The notes under the pieces were generated by a model. It saw only the letters and a list, made by a program, of their open reading frames with translations, did no database searches and had not been told where the DNA came from. From positions 124,001 through 188,000 of the forward strand of contig CANLBN010000003.1 of assembly GCA_947488935.1 (NCBI GenBank): DNA of 64,000 nt. The letters are read 5' to 3'. The first letter of the stretch is position 1; every line of letters begins with the position of its first letter. This stretch comes from an uncultured Pseudomonadales bacterium. GTDB lineage: Bacteria; Pseudomonadota; Gammaproteobacteria; Pseudomonadales; Cellvibrionaceae. Positions 40,334-51,007 of the stretch are shown here, piece after piece. The translations under genes and the position numbers were made by a program.

Positions 40334-43036
40334 ATGGCGGATGTAACAGTTAACGATCTCGCTTCATTAGTGGGAACATCAGTAGACAGACTATTGAGTC
40401 AAATAAAAGATGCAGGGCTATCTCATAGCTCAGCAGATGACTTGGTATCTGACTCTGAAAAGAAAATATTACTAGCGTCGCTTAAAGCAAGTCATGGTGA
40501 GGATGATTCCGCACCCAAAAAGATTACTTTAAAGCGAAAAACGACAAGTACATTAAAAGTAGGCAGTGGCTCAGGTCGAAAAACTGTTAACGTAGAAGTA
40601 CGAAAAAAGCGTACCTATGTTAAACGGGATGAAGCGGCCGAATCTGAAGTTGTTGAATCTGAACTCGAAGAAGTGCCAGTAGCACCCGTCGATGAAGTCG
40701 CAGCAGTAGAGCCCGAGCCAGTTGCTGAAACACTTGAAGAGCCGGTTGTTGAAGAGGCGAATGTTGAGTCAGAAACAGAATCGCTACAGGCAGACAAAAG
40801 TGAGCCTGAAGCCGAGCCGACTGCTGAAACGGTTGCACCAGTAAAAAGTGTATTGGTCGATGATGTTGAGCAAAAACGACAAAATGCGATTGCAGCAAGA
40901 CGTGCTGCAGAAAAAGAGCAAAAAGAAAAGAATGCGCGCCTATTAGCCGAACGTGCAGCCAAGAAAGCTGAATCAGATAAAAAAGTACAAAAACCGCTTG
41001 ATCCTAAACAGAAAAAAGCTGAGATAGAAGCGCAAGCACAGAAAGCACAGCAAGAAGAAGAGCGCGGTAAACACGGCAAGAAAAAAGCATCGCATGCCGA
41101 TGCAGGCTCCGAACAAGATACGCGTAAGAAAACGATTCGTCGTGGTATTGGCCCCAAGAAAAGTAGCCATAAAGTGGCGATTACTCGCCTTAATGATGAT
41201 TACGAAGAAGATGTGGTCATGCGTCCCCGATCTGCCCGTGGTGGGCGTTCTAATAAGCATGGCTTTAAAAAGCCAACGGAGAGAGTTGTTATTAACGTTG
41301 AAATTACTGAAGGCATTACAGTGAGCGAACTGGCCAGTAAGATGAATGTTAAGTCTAACGTTCTCGTTAAAGAGCTAATGAAATTAGGGGTGATGGCGAC
41401 TATCAACCAGCCGCTTGATCAAGAAACTGCTCAACTTATTGTTGAAGAGCTTGATCATAACCCTGTTATGGTAAGCAGTAACGCCGTAGAAGAAAAGTTA
41501 ACAGAAGACTTAACAACTACCGGTGAAATGATCTCAAGAGCACCCGTTGTTACAGTTATGGGTCACGTTGACCATGGTAAGACGTCACTACTTGATTATA
41601 TTCGTAATGCGAAAGTTGCCTCTGGTGAAGCCGGTGGTATCACTCAGCACATTGGTGCATATCGAGTTAAAACCGAGCAGGGCGAAATTACCTTTTTAGA
41701 TACCCCAGGACATGCTGCCTTTACGGCAATGCGTGCGCGTGGTGCACAATGTACTGATGTGATTATTCTCGTAGTCGCAGCAGACGATGGCGTTATGCCG
41801 CAAACCGAAGAGGCCGTGCAACATGCTCGCGCAGCGGGTGTGCCAATGGTTATCGCAGTTAATAAGTGTGATAAAGAAAACGCAGATCCCGATCGTGTTA
41901 AAAACGAATTGGCTGCCAAAGATGTTATTCCAGAAGATTGGGGTGGTGACGTGCAGTTTATTAATGTCTCTGCGCACACAGGCGAAGGTGTTGATGAATT
42001 ACTCGAAGCGATCTCTCTTCAGGCCGAATTACAAGAATTAACAGCAGTCATCGATGCAGCAGCTAAGGGTGTTGTGGTTGAGTCACGTGTTGATAAAGGT
42101 CGCGGTGTTGTTGCCACTATTTTAGTGCAAGCAGGTACCTTAAAGTACGGCGATATTTTATTAGCAGGCCAAAGCTATGGTCGTGTACGCGCCATGACTA
42201 ACGAACTAGGCCAGCAAGTTAAAGAGGCTAGTCCTTCTACACCTATAGAGATTTTAGGCTTAGATAGCCCACCTAATGCGGGTGATGAATTTGTTGTTGT
42301 GCCCGATGAGCGTCGCGCACGTGATGTTGCGGAATACCGCGGTGAGCGTGAGCGTCAAGAACGTCTCAAGCGTCAGCAAGCGGCTAACCTCGAAAATATG
42401 TTTGCCGGTATGACCGAGGGCGAGAAGAAAATCCTCCCCGTTGTGGTTAAAACCGATGTGCGTGGTTCACTAGAGGCTATTCTTGCCGCACTTGGCGAGA
42501 TTGGTAACGATGAAGTACAGATTAATGTAGTGTCTTCAGGCGTTGGTGGTATCACCGGTAATGATACTAACCTTGCAATGACATCAGGTGCCATTGTTAT
42601 TGGTTTTAACGTTCGTGCTGATGGTACCGCGCGTAAAATTGCAGAGTCTGAATCCGTCGAAATTCGCTACTACAGCGTTATTTATCAACTACTTGATGAT
42701 GTGAAGAGTGCGCTAGAGGGTATGTTAGATCCTGAGCGTGTCGAGACAATTGTCGGTATTGCCGAAGTGCGCGATGTATTCCGTTCGCCTAAGTTTGGTC
42801 AGGTAGCGGGTTGTATGGTAGTTGAAGGTACCGTTTATCGTAGCAAGCCTATTCGTGTATTACGTGATAATGTGGTTATTTTTGAAGGTGAGCTAGAGTC
42901 GCTACGCCGTTTTAAAGATGATGTTAACGACGTGCGTAACGGTACCGAGTGTGGTATCGGCGTGAAAGATTACGATGTTAAAGTAGGTGACCAAATCGAA
43001 GTCTTTGAAGTCACCGAAGTTAAACGAGAACTATAG
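40334..43036 (+). CDS. infB: Translation initiation factor IF-2
   Basis: IF-2 is the GTPase that places fMet-tRNA on the 30S subunit and promotes subunit joining. The 900-aa protein has an N-terminal IF2N domain ([23 protein letters not shown]), a long charged Glu/Ala/Lys-rich linker (~90-330), a second IF2N-like domain, the G domain with GHVDHGKTS (G1), DTPGHAAF (G3) and [10 protein letters not shown] (G4), then the C-terminal domains ending [20 protein letters not shown] start at the ATG at 40334, with a GGGGAT upstream; an earlier frame extension overlaps nusA. It shares the operon with nusA and rbfA. Confidence 0.97.
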   Translation: MADVTVNDLASLVGTSVDRLLSQIKDAGLSHSSADDLVSDSEKKILLASLKASHGEDDSAPKKITLKRKTTSTLKVGSGSGRKTVNVEVRKKRTYVKRDEAAESEVVESELEEVPVAPVDEVAAVEPEPVAETLEEPVVEEANVESETESLQADKSEPEAEPTAETVAPVKSVLVDDVEQKRQNAIAARRAAEKEQKEKNARLLAERAAKKAESDKKVQKPLDPKQKKAEIEAQAQKAQQEEERGKHGKKKASHADAGSEQDTRKKTIRRGIGPKKSSHKVAITRLNDDYEEDVVMRPRSARGGRSNKHGFKKPTERVVINVEITEGITVSELASKMNVKSNVLVKELMKLGVMATINQPLDQETAQLIVEELDHNPVMVSSNAVEEKLTEDLTTTGEMISRAPVVTVMGHVDHGKTSLLDYIRNAKVASGEAGGITQHIGAYRVKTEQGEITFLDTPGHAAFTAMRARGAQCTDVIILVVAADDGVMPQTEEAVQHARAAGVPMVIAVNKCDKENADPDRVKNELAAKDVIPEDWGGDVQFINVSAHTGEGVDELLEAISLQAELQELTAVIDAAAKGVVVESRVDKGRGVVATILVQAGTLKYGDILLAGQSYGRVRAMTNELGQQVKEASPSTPIEILGLDSPPNAGDEFVVVPDERRARDVAEYRGERERQERLKRQQAANLENMFAGMTEGEKKILPVVVKTDVRGSLEAILAALGEIGNDEVQINVVSSGVGGITGNDTNLAMTSGAIVIGFNVRADGTARKIAESESVEIRYYSVIYQLLDDVKSALEGMLDPERVETIVGIAEVRDVFRSPKFGQVAGCMVVEGTVYRSKPIRVLRDNVVIFEGELESLRRFKDDVNDVRNGTECGIGVKDYDVKVGDQIEVFEVTEVKREL

Positions 43037-43127
43037 CTCTTGTTATACAGCGTTTTAGGTATGCATTTGTATTCGTCTCTTTTGGTGGTGCACGCAATTA
43101 ACGAAGAAGTAGTGGAGGTACGAGATA

Positions 43128-43550
43128 ATGGCTAGAGAATTTACTCGTGCAGACCGAGTCGCGGATGCGGTTAAACGTATTTTAGCGACACTTATCCAGC
43201 AAGAAATTGGCGATCCACGCGTTGGTATGGTAAATGTGAACGATGTCGTCGTTTCCCGTGATCTTGCCATTGCTAAGGCCTATATTACTTTTATTGGTCG
43301 TGATGACGATGAAAAATGTGCCGAAGGCACCGTCGCGCTCAATAAGGCCGCAGGTTATTTGCGTAGCTTATTAGCGAAGCGGTTGGATCTACGTACCACA
43401 CCAAAATTGCAATTCTTTTATGATAAAACCCCTATCCGTGGACAGGCATTATCAAGTTTGATTGATAAGGCTTTATCAGAAGACCAGTCGAGACACCCTG
43501 AGCAATCTACCGACGGTAGCGACGATACAGCGTTGCCCAATAAAGATTGA
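43128..43550 (+). CDS. rbfA: Ribosome-binding factor A
   Basis: RbfA is a KH-like protein that matures the 5' end of 16S rRNA and helps cold adaptation. The 140-aa product has the family's N-terminus (REFTRADRVADAVKRILATLIQQEIGDPRVG), the segment VNDVVVSRDLAIAKAYITFIG and RLDLRTTPKLQFFYDKT. The C-terminal tail is longer and acidic. GGAGG lies upstream of the ATG. It follows infB by 91 bp and precedes truB by 27 bp, in the conserved order. Confidence 0.96.
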   Translation: MAREFTRADRVADAVKRILATLIQQEIGDPRVGMVNVNDVVVSRDLAIAKAYITFIGRDDDEKCAEGTVALNKAAGYLRSLLAKRLDLRTTPKLQFFYDKTPIRGQALSSLIDKALSEDQSRHPEQSTDGSDDTALPNKD

Positions 43551-43577
43551 GTCCGAGAGTAAGCAAAGAGAATTAAT

Positions 43578-44546
43578 ATGGGGCGTCGACCAAAATGGGG
43601 CAGGGCCATTAATGGTGTTTTACTATTAAATAAAGACACCGGTATGACCTCGAACACCGCTTTGCAGCAAGCAAAGCGCTTGTTTTTTGCTAAAAGAGCA
43701 GGACATACGGGTAGTTTAGACCCGTTAGCAACCGGCGTATTGCCCATTTGCTTTGGTGAGGCAACTAAGTTTTCTCAGCATTTATTAGATGCCGATAAAC
43801 GTTATTTAAGTACCTTTCGCTTAGGTGTTAAAACAGATACGAGTGATTGTGATGGCGAAATTATCGAGTGCCGTCCCTCAGCGCATATTACTCAAGCAAT
43901 GATCGAAGCAATATTGCCCGAATTTAGAGGGCCAATATCACAAGTGCCTTCGATTTATTCGGCGCTCAAGTATCAAGGTAAACCCCTATATAAATGGGCG
44001 CGAGAAGGGCTTGAGATACCTGACGAGGCAAGAAAGTCTCGCGATATTACTATTTACACATATGATATCGTTGCATTTCGTCCAGCAACTGCCATAAAGG
44101 GTGAAGAGGATACTTATCCAGAGCTCGATGTCTTAGTCCATTGTTCCAAAGGTACGTACATTCGTACCTTGGCCGATGATCTAGGGGAGCGCTTGGGCTG
44201 TGGTGCTCATGTCATTAAACTACATCGTCAAAGTGCTGGTCCATTTAGCGATGATAATGCTATTAGTCTAGCAGCGTTGTCTGAGGCACGAGGGGAGGCG
44301 GATCCCGAGTTGCTCGATCATTATTTGCAGCCAATGGATGCGACAATACAGGATATCCCTCAAGTCGAAATTACTGAGGATATGGGCGCTTATTTTAGCC
44401 AAGGCCAGCCGGTAATGAGCGTTGAAGCCTATCGTTCGGCTAAAGAAGGTGGTATGGTGCGCGTCTGTCTCGAAGGTGGCCAGTTTTTAGGCATTGGAGA
44501 GCTAAATGATGGCAATATTGCCCCCAAAAGAATTGTTAATTATTGA
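43578..44546 (+). CDS. truB: tRNA pseudouridine-55 synthase TruB
   Basis: TruB makes the universal pseudouridine 55 in the T loop of tRNAs. The 322-aa protein has the catalytic Asp48 in GHTGSLDPLATGVLP, the KRYLSTFRLGVKTDTSDCDGE segment, the RNA-binding YSALKYQGKPLYKWAREG region and the C-terminal PUA-like part. The N-terminal GRRPKWGRAINGVLLLNKDTGMTSN is typical. It is translated shortly after rbfA and is followed by a 189-bp gap to rpsO. Confidence 0.96.
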   Translation: MGRRPKWGRAINGVLLLNKDTGMTSNTALQQAKRLFFAKRAGHTGSLDPLATGVLPICFGEATKFSQHLLDADKRYLSTFRLGVKTDTSDCDGEIIECRPSAHITQAMIEAILPEFRGPISQVPSIYSALKYQGKPLYKWAREGLEIPDEARKSRDITIYTYDIVAFRPATAIKGEEDTYPELDVLVHCSKGTYIRTLADDLGERLGCGAHVIKLHRQSAGPFSDDNAISLAALSEARGEADPELLDHYLQPMDATIQDIPQVEITEDMGAYFSQGQPVMSVEAYRSAKEGGMVRVCLEGGQFLGIGELNDGNIAPKRIVNY

Positions 44547-44619
44547 GCTTGAAAAAGCACGTTAAAGCACAATAATTATAAAGAATATATTCAAAGCTCA
44601 AGCTATGGATATACGTATT

Positions 44620-44639
44620 ACTGGTGAGTAATCACCGGT
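44620..44639 (+). promoter_or_regulatory. 8-bp hairpin with GTAA loop upstream of rpsO
   Basis: ACTGGTGA (44620-44627) pairs with TCACCGGT (44632-44639), one G-U pair, closing a GTAA loop of the stable GNRA class. It lies in the truB-rpsO spacer about 100 bp before rpsO. In E. coli the rpsO leader binds S15 for autoregulation; whether this hairpin is part of such a structure is not known. Confidence 0.4.
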
Positions 44640-44735
44640 TATTGACTTGCCTATAAATATGCATGGGCAGGCCATTCTTAACGAGAAGTAGCATTATTAT
44701 TGGCTACTTCTGCATATTACAAAGAGGATAGTAAC

Positions 44736-45005
44736 ATGGCATTAAGTGTCGAAGAAAAAGCAGCAATTGTTAAAGATAACCAGCAAGGTGACAACGATAC
44801 AGGTTCTCCTGAAGTTCAAGTTGCGTTATTGACAGCAAACATCAATAAGTTACAAGGTCATTTTGCTGACCACAAACAAGATCACCATTCACGTCGTGGT
44901 CTTATTCGTATGGTTAATCAGCGTCGTAAGTTGCTAGATTATCTAAAGCGAAAAGATTTAGCACGTTACGCAGCCTTAATTAAAAAGCTCGGTCTACGTC
45001 GTTAA
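44736..45005 (+). CDS. rpsO: 30S ribosomal protein S15
   Basis: S15 is a primary 16S rRNA-binding protein of the small subunit. The 89-aa product matches the family throughout: [66 protein letters not shown] and the C-terminal LGLRR. GAGGA precedes the ATG at 44736; the frame continues upstream but without conservation. A strong terminator separates it from pnp, the same order as in E. coli. Confidence 0.97.
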   Translation: MALSVEEKAAIVKDNQQGDNDTGSPEVQVALLTANINKLQGHFADHKQDHHSRRGLIRMVNQRRKLLDYLKRKDLARYAALIKKLGLRR

Positions 45006-45012
45006 TCTTCAT

Positions 45013-45042
45013 AAAAATTGCCCGCAATTGCGGGCAATTTTT
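45013..45042 (+). terminator. Intrinsic terminator after rpsO
   Basis: AAAAATTGCCCGC (45013-45025) pairs perfectly with GCGGGCAATTTTT (45030-45042) around AATT. It starts 8 bp after the rpsO stop codon and corresponds to the rpsO-pnp terminator of E. coli. Confidence 0.9.
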
Positions 45043-45060
45043 ATTTTAGATTTCTAATTT

Positions 45061-45118
45061 ATTTGGTCTTTTGTACCTCATTACCCTTCAATGGTTAACG
45101 AGTGATTAAGACCAAATA
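45061..45118 (+). promoter_or_regulatory. Long pnp leader stem-loop (candidate RNase III site)
   Basis: ATTTGGTCTT (45061-45070) pairs perfectly with AAGACCAAAT (45109-45118); the region between also pairs imperfectly (around ACCTCATTACC and GGTTAACGAG), giving an interrupted stem of roughly 25 bp about 80 bp before pnp. In E. coli a comparable pnp leader duplex is cut by RNase III, which allows PNPase to control its own mRNA. Confidence 0.6.
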
Positions 45119-45199
45119 AACATAAATTGTGGCGCCTAAATCGCCAATTAACTAGTAAAGAATTAAAAGTAAATAGAACCCAAAGAGAAGGATAAAAGC

Positions 45200-47326
45200 G
45201 TGAATCCGATTATTAAAGAATTCAAATTTGGTGACGATACCGTCACTCTAGAAACTGGGCGTATCGCCCGACAAGCCTCTGGTGCCGTAATGGTCACTAT
45301 TGGTAAAACACAAGTATTAACGACAGTAGTTGGTGCGAAGTCTGCTAAAGCAGGTCAAGACTTCTTCCCATTATCTGTACATTATGTCGAAAAAGCGTAT
45401 GCAGCAGGTAAAATCCCTGGTGGCTTTTTTAAACGTGAAGGTCGTCCAAACGAGAAAGAAACATTAACCTCGCGTCTTATTGATCGCCCTATCCGTCCAT
45501 TGTTTCCTAAGGGTTACATGAACGAAGTACAAGTCGTTTGTACCGTAATGTCTGCAGAGAAAAATGTCGATCCTGATATTGCAGCATTAATTGGTACCTC
45601 AGCAGCATTAGCTATATCAGGTATTCCATTTTCAGGTCCTGTAGGTGCTGCGCGTGTTGGTTATACCCAAGAGACTGGCTATATCTTAAACCCAAGCTAT
45701 TCGGCACTTGTTGAATCAGAGCTTGATATGGTTGTTGCCGGTACACAAGACGCAGTATTAATGGTTGAATCAGAAGCGAACGAATTACCAGAAGATATTA
45801 TGTTGGGTGGCGTTTTATACGCACACCAAGAAATGCAAGCCGTTGTACAAGCCGTTGCAGAGCTTGCGAAAGATTGTGCTAAACCAATGTGGGAATGGGC
45901 AGCAGAGCCTGAAAACGAAGCATTAACAGCAGCAGTGACCGAGCAATACGGCGCAGCGATTGGTGAGGCTTATCAAATCACTGATAAAATGGAACGTTAT
46001 ACTAAACTAGGTGAATTACGCGATGCTGCGGTTGAAGCTTTAGTTAACGAAGAAATTGATGCAGATGCCGTTAAATCGACCATTGCAAAAATCGAAAAGA
46101 AAACTGTACGTAGCAATGTTGTTGCGGGCAAGCCACGTATTGATGGCCGTGATAACAGTACTGTTCGCTCAATTGATGTTGAAGTGGGCGTATTAGAAAA
46201 ATCACACGGTTCTGCTTTGTTTACACGTGGTGAAACCCAAGCAATTGTTGTTGCCACATTGGGTAATGCACGCGATGCACAATTAATTGATGCACTAGAA
46301 GGTGAGCGTAAAGATAACTTTATGCTGCACTATAACTTCCCTCCTTACTCAGTTGGTGAGTGTGGTCGCATGGGTGGTACTGGTCGTCGTGAAATCGGTC
46401 ATGGTCGTCTTGCTCGCCGTGGTATTGCAGCGGTTTTACCAAAAGAAGAAGACTTTCCGTATACCATTCGCCTAGTGAGCGAAATCACAGAATCTAATGG
46501 CTCTAGTTCAATGGCTTCTGTCTGTGGTTCAAGTTTGGCAATGATGGATGCGGGTGTTCCTCTTAAAGCGCCTGTTGCTGGTATTGCTATGGGTCTTGTT
46601 AAAGAAGACGAAGGCTTTGCAGTATTAACCGATATTTTAGGTGATGAAGATCACCTAGGTGATATGGACTTTAAAGTAGCGGGTACCGCAAACGGTATTA
46701 ATGCACTGCAAATGGACATTAAAATCCAAGGCATTACCGAAGAAATCATGGAAATCGCACTTGCACAAGCTCTACAAGCGCGTCTACATATTCTAGCGGA
46801 AATGAACAAAGTTATTGCCCAGTCTCGCACAGAAGTTTCTAACAACGCACCGCGTTTTGAAACCATCAAAGTTGATCCTGATAAAATCCGTGACATCATT
46901 GGTAAAGGCGGCGCAACTATCCGCTCTATTACCGAAGAGACTGGTGCATCGGTTGATATCGACGACAACGGTGTTGTTAAAGTTTATGCAGCCGATGGCG
47001 AAGCACTACAAGCCGCTTTAGATAAAATTGGTGAGATCACAGCAGAAGCTGAGATCGGTGCAATTTATGAAGGTAAAGTTGTTCGTATCGTTGACTTTGG
47101 TGCCTTTGTTAACTTCTTACCGGGTAAAGACGGTCTTGTGCATATATCACAAATTGCAGAAGAGCGTGTTAACGCTGTGAGTGATTATTTGGAAGAAGGT
47201 CAAATGGTTAAGGTAAAATGCTTAGACGTTGATCAACGTGGTCGGATTAAGCTTTCTATTAAAGAAGCGAATCCAAAGCCAGCTGAAGAAGCGCCAGCGG
47301 CAGAAGAAGCTAAAACAGAAGATTAA
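45200..47326 (+). CDS. pnp: Polyribonucleotide nucleotidyltransferase (PNPase)
   Basis: PNPase degrades RNA phosphorolytically from the 3' end and is part of the RNA degradosome. The 708-aa protein has two RNase PH-like core domains ([28 protein letters not shown] in the first; [21 protein letters not shown] and the catalytic [19 protein letters not shown] in the second), a helical linker, a KH domain ([15 protein letters not shown]) and a C-terminal S1 domain ([31 protein letters not shown]). The start is a GTG at 45200 with AAGGA upstream. Confidence 0.97.
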   Translation: MNPIIKEFKFGDDTVTLETGRIARQASGAVMVTIGKTQVLTTVVGAKSAKAGQDFFPLSVHYVEKAYAAGKIPGGFFKREGRPNEKETLTSRLIDRPIRPLFPKGYMNEVQVVCTVMSAEKNVDPDIAALIGTSAALAISGIPFSGPVGAARVGYTQETGYILNPSYSALVESELDMVVAGTQDAVLMVESEANELPEDIMLGGVLYAHQEMQAVVQAVAELAKDCAKPMWEWAAEPENEALTAAVTEQYGAAIGEAYQITDKMERYTKLGELRDAAVEALVNEEIDADAVKSTIAKIEKKTVRSNVVAGKPRIDGRDNSTVRSIDVEVGVLEKSHGSALFTRGETQAIVVATLGNARDAQLIDALEGERKDNFMLHYNFPPYSVGECGRMGGTGRREIGHGRLARRGIAAVLPKEEDFPYTIRLVSEITESNGSSSMASVCGSSLAMMDAGVPLKAPVAGIAMGLVKEDEGFAVLTDILGDEDHLGDMDFKVAGTANGINALQMDIKIQGITEEIMEIALAQALQARLHILAEMNKVIAQSRTEVSNNAPRFETIKVDPDKIRDIIGKGGATIRSITEETGASVDIDDNGVVKVYAADGEALQAALDKIGEITAEAEIGAIYEGKVVRIVDFGAFVNFLPGKDGLVHISQIAEERVNAVSDYLEEGQMVKVKCLDVDQRGRIKLSIKEANPKPAEEAPAAEEAKTED

Positions 47327-47346
47327 GTTTTAGTCTTTATAGTATT

Positions 47347-47375
47347 AAAAAAGCCGAGCAATGCTCGGCTTTTTT
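47347..47375 (+). terminator. Intrinsic terminator after pnp
   Basis: AAAAAAGCCGAGC and GCTCGGCTTTTTT form a perfect stem with an AAT loop followed by T residues, 20 bp after the pnp stop codon. It closes the conserved translation block. Confidence 0.9.
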
Positions 47376-47494
47376 GTGTCATAAATAAACAGAAATATTT
47401 AATTTTGCATTGGCGTGTTTTTTACAGGCTACACTAAATTATTCATTAGTATTTCACAGTTTTAAAGCTGAGTTCTACTCGGTTTTTTAACGTA

Positions 47495-49387
47495 TTAATA
47501 CGCGAATATTTTGCGTAATAAAATCGTCGAAAACTCTTCGCTAATAAAGGGTATATGAATATTTTCGACATACATCGCGGGTATTATTTTAATATCTTTT
47601 TGGCTCACCCAAAAGCTGCTGTCTGCCAGTAAAACACTAATATCAACGCTTTCAGCTTCGCTAATATTGCGAACGGTTGATAACCATTCCTTTGTGTTAA
47701 GAGCATTGTGTTCTTGATACCAGCTGCGTAGTGCATTAATAGCAACAGTTTGCCCTTCGCTTTGGTTGCTGACAAAAGCTGTAATATGCTCGGCAATTAG
47801 GCGGTCTATTATCGCTTCTTTCGAATCGCCTTCACCGACGATAAGTCGTATGCGGCATTCAATTGAGTAACGCTGGGTTTGTGCAAATTGGTAGACTTCT
47901 TCTAGTAGGCTACCGCAATGCTCACAACTCGGTGATAAACCCAATACGATACGCAATGTTTGTGAATGATCATCTTGTGCGTCAGATCGTAAAATAATAT
48001 CGCCTTCTAAATCTTCGTCGTCATCGAAGCAGAAGCTATCTCCCGAGCCTAGGCGCTGTTGCTGACTGGCTAGTATTTTTTCGATGGTAGCATCATTGCT
48101 AATAATACTTTCAAACTGGTGTTGTTGCTCTTTTTGAATCGTTTTTGTGATGAGCTGCGCGCGTAAAAAATACCAAATAATACCGGGAGCAATCAGCAGA
48201 GATATTGTCAGTATAAAAGAGAAATGTTCGTAACTTGTATGATGAGAAAAACCTAAAAATAATACAATTAACAAGGCCTGTGTTACTACCATTGCCTGTG
48301 TATACAGACATAAACGACACCATTGTTTGATGATCTTTTTCTGGCAATAAATAGAGTAGAGGCTGTAAGCGATCGCTAAAAAACTTAAGTTAACAAGTGT
48401 TGAGTTTATTGCATGGATATAAGGGTGAGCATCGGCAGTAAGTAGGCTTGTAATAAATAGCAGCAAAGAGCCGGAAAAATAAGCAACGCCAATGTCTGCA
48501 TGGCTAATACCTAAAAATTTAGCGCGTGGGTTATCGAGTACCTTTTGGCAACTATTTTGAGCAGTGGTTGAGCAATAGCGGGCAAGTACACTATTGATAT
48601 TGCCCATACTATGTTGCGCGAGTAGTACCGATAAGCCAAGCCCTGCCAGTAAAGTGGCAGTTATGCCTAGATAGACAACAAGTGCAATACCCGAATGATG
48701 AGAAAACTGAAATTGTATTAACGCAAATAGTGTTAGAGCACAAAATAAAATACTGCCAGAGCGGCACCAGTTTTGCCATTTTTCACTGATCAGTTTTTGT
48801 TTAAATTGTGGCTCCTTTAAAGCTTGCGAGGAGTTTATATCAAATAGAGTCCCTGCCCAGATGTTAGCTAACCCATTAAATGAAATAAGTTGTACGCCAC
48901 CTTGGCTGTCGTAAATCATCACTGATTTTTTGTCTTGTGCCATACCTTCAGCGATATTCAGTATCGCTGCCACGTTACCATTTTTTAGCCTAATTAGTGT
49001 AGGTGTAGTGATATCATACAAATCATCAGGCGATAATATGGTTTCGCTAGTTTCTTCTGGCTGAGTAAAATCGATAGCTTCATTATTTGCTATTAACTCT
49101 TTAACACTAACATGAATATCCCATGCCTTGAGAGTCTCGGGAATCCGTTCCTTTGCATCGATACTGATATGGTTGGGTAGTAAATCATATAAGCGTTGTA
49201 GGCGTTGATCAGTGATGTGAACGCCTTTCATACGTAAAATATGAGCAACTATCTTTGCTTGTTTATGATCAGTGCTTTCTGAATCGGTATTTAGAACCTT
49301 TGCCCAGTAGTGCTCAATAAATTCGCGGAGGAATAGAGGGAAATATTTAATGAGTGCAAAAAGAAATGTGATCGGATAAATATTCAT
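47495..49387 (-). CDS. C39-like/VKOR/thioredoxin-like fusion membrane protein
   Basis: The 630-aa protein appears to have three parts. Residues ~40-190 resemble a peptidase C39 domain but lack the catalytic Cys (TPTLIRLKNGNVAAIL and VMIYDSQGGVQLISF are the recognisable strands). Residues ~205-410 form a VKOR-type membrane domain with loop cysteines C272 and C280 (YCSTTAQNSCQKVLDN, KFLGISHADIGVAYF) and the redox CxxC C357-C360 in QWCRLCLYTQ. Residues ~475-630 look thioredoxin-like with SPSCEHCGS (C488, C491). It likely oxidises or isomerises disulfides in the envelope. Related fusions accompany peptide-export genes in Bacteroidetes; none is visible here. Confidence 0.7.
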   Translation of the reverse strand: MNIYPITFLFALIKYFPLFLREFIEHYWAKVLNTDSESTDHKQAKIVAHILRMKGVHITDQRLQRLYDLLPNHISIDAKERIPETLKAWDIHVSVKELIANNEAIDFTQPEETSETILSPDDLYDITTPTLIRLKNGNVAAILNIAEGMAQDKKSVMIYDSQGGVQLISFNGLANIWAGTLFDINSSQALKEPQFKQKLISEKWQNWCRSGSILFCALTLFALIQFQFSHHSGIALVVYLGITATLLAGLGLSVLLAQHSMGNINSVLARYCSTTAQNSCQKVLDNPRAKFLGISHADIGVAYFSGSLLLFITSLLTADAHPYIHAINSTLVNLSFLAIAYSLYSIYCQKKIIKQWCRLCLYTQAMVVTQALLIVLFLGFSHHTSYEHFSFILTISLLIAPGIIWYFLRAQLITKTIQKEQQHQFESIISNDATIEKILASQQQRLGSGDSFCFDDDEDLEGDIILRSDAQDDHSQTLRIVLGLSPSCEHCGSLLEEVYQFAQTQRYSIECRIRLIVGEGDSKEAIIDRLIAEHITAFVSNQSEGQTVAINALRSWYQEHNALNTKEWLSTVRNISEAESVDISVLLADSSFWVSQKDIKIIPAMYVENIHIPFISEEFSTILLRKIFAY

Positions 49388-49462
49388 AGAGCAAAAATAT
49401 ATTTCTTTTGTTATTGGTTGGTTCTATAAAATAGCGACATCATAAAATGTAGCAGCAAAATA

Positions 49463-49529
49463 CTAAGCGCTTAAGAGAAGCAAGCGCTTGAATGAAGCTA
49501 AACGCTTGACAGAAGCTAGGCGCTTTCAG
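49463..49529. repeat. Tandem repeat overlapping the 3' end of rimO
   Basis: Three adjacent units, CTAAGCGCTTAAGAGAAG (49463-49480), CAAGCGCTTGAATGAAG (49481-49497) and CTAAACGCTTGACAGAAG (49498-49515), are followed by a partial fourth, CTAGGCGCTTTCAG (49516-49529). The fourth is the last codons and stop of rimO on the minus strand, so the array seems to have grown from the gene's tail. Confidence 0.8.
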
Positions 49530-50874
49530 CCCATAGATCATGTTCGTCTGCGTGAGTAATTTTAACTAAGATAACATCGCCGACTTGGTGATGCGTTTCG
49601 TCGTTTAAATACACCATGCCATCAATTTCGGGTGCGTCTGCTTGGCTTCTGCCTATGGCACCTTCTTCGTCAATTTCATCGATAATAACGGCGAGTGTTT
49701 TGCCAATTTTTAGTTGCAGTCTTGCAGCGCTTATCTTGGCTTGTTTTTCCATGAAGCGCTGTAGGCGTTCTTCTTTGATGTCTTCAGGCACATGCTCGGC
49801 CAAATCATTTGCTGTTGCGCCTTCAACGGCTGAGTAAGTAAATGCACCGACGCGATCAAGCTGTGCCTCTTCAATAAAGTCGAGTAACAGTTGAAAGTCT
49901 TCTTCTGTCTCGCCAGGAAAGCCCACAATAAATGTGCTGCGTATCGTTAGCTCTGGGCATATCTCTCGCCATTTTTTAATGCGCGACAGTGTATTGTCAA
50001 TGGCGCCGGGGCGTTTCATTGCTTTGAGTATTTTTGGGCTACCGTGCTGAAAGGGAATGTCTAAATAGGGTAATATTTTACCCTCAGCCATTAACGGGAT
50101 AATATCGTCAACGTGGGGGTAGGGATACACATAATGCAAGCGTACCCACACACCCAAATCACCTAAGGCTTTACACAGGTCGAGCATTTTAGTACGGATG
50201 GGTTGGCCATCGTGAAACTCTAATTTGTACTTGGTATCAACGCCGTAGGCACTGGTATCTTGTGAAATAACCAGTAATTCTTTTACGCCAGATTTAACCA
50301 AGCCTTTGGCTTCTGCAAATACATCGTTTGCAGGGCGGCTAACGAGATCGCCACGCATTGAAGGGATAATGCAAAAGGTACAGCGATGGTTACAGCCCTC
50401 GGATATTTTTAAATAGGCGTAGTGTCTGGGTGTTAGTTTAATCCCTTGAGCTGGAATTAAATCAATAAATGGGTCGTGTTCTTTACTCGGCGGAAAATGC
50501 TCGTGTACAGCACCGACAACCTGCTCGTAGGCATGAGGTCCAGAAACGGCCAATACATTAGGGTGAACATTAGTAATGTCCTCAGCATTGGCGCCCATAC
50601 AACCCGTTACAATGACCTTTCCATTCTCATTTAATGCTTCACCAATGGTATCTAGAGATTCTTTTTTGGCAGAATCGATAAAACCGCAAGTATTCACCAC
50701 AACCACATCAGCATCTTGATAGGTGGGTACGACTTCGTAGCCATCTTTGCGTAATTCGGTCAAAATCCTCTCTGAGTCGACGAGTGCCTTAGGGCAGCCA
50801 AGGCTAATAAAGCCAACCTTTGACGGTGTGTTTTGTGCGTTGTTAGCTTGGTCTTGAGGCGTATCTGAAGGCAT
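49516..50874 (-). CDS. rimO: Ribosomal protein S12 methylthiotransferase RimO
   Basis: RimO is a radical-SAM enzyme that adds a methylthio group to an Asp of ribosomal protein S12. The 452-aa protein has the N-terminal UPF0004 domain ([41 protein letters not shown] supplying three cluster cysteines), the radical-SAM CxxxCxxC in [17 protein letters not shown], and a C-terminal TRAM domain ([29 protein letters not shown]). I start at 50874 (MPSDTPQ); the frame extends to an ATG at 50940 whose extra 22 residues are unlike the family. Divergent from the glycerophosphodiesterase gene. Confidence 0.95.
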   Translation of the reverse strand: MPSDTPQDQANNAQNTPSKVGFISLGCPKALVDSERILTELRKDGYEVVPTYQDADVVVVNTCGFIDSAKKESLDTIGEALNENGKVIVTGCMGANAEDITNVHPNVLAVSGPHAYEQVVGAVHEHFPPSKEHDPFIDLIPAQGIKLTPRHYAYLKISEGCNHRCTFCIIPSMRGDLVSRPANDVFAEAKGLVKSGVKELLVISQDTSAYGVDTKYKLEFHDGQPIRTKMLDLCKALGDLGVWVRLHYVYPYPHVDDIIPLMAEGKILPYLDIPFQHGSPKILKAMKRPGAIDNTLSRIKKWREICPELTIRSTFIVGFPGETEEDFQLLLDFIEEAQLDRVGAFTYSAVEGATANDLAEHVPEDIKEERLQRFMEKQAKISAARLQLKIGKTLAVIIDEIDEEGAIGRSQADAPEIDGMVYLNDETHHQVGDVILVKITHADEHDLWAESA

Positions 50875-51007
50875 GATGGGATCGCAGGATATGTATGTTG
50901 CGTGATTATACCTGTAAGCCGTGCCAACGAGAATAGCCATTAGTTGCTGCCTAGGGGCTAGTGACGGTTATTTTGTTATATGCTAAGGCTACAGTGGTTT
51001 AATGAAA

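Noticed and set aside
40615..41157. 180-codon minus-strand frame opposite infB
   Set aside because: It mirrors the Glu/Ala/Lys-rich linker of IF-2 (giving Ser/Phe/Ala-rich protein) and has no independent support.
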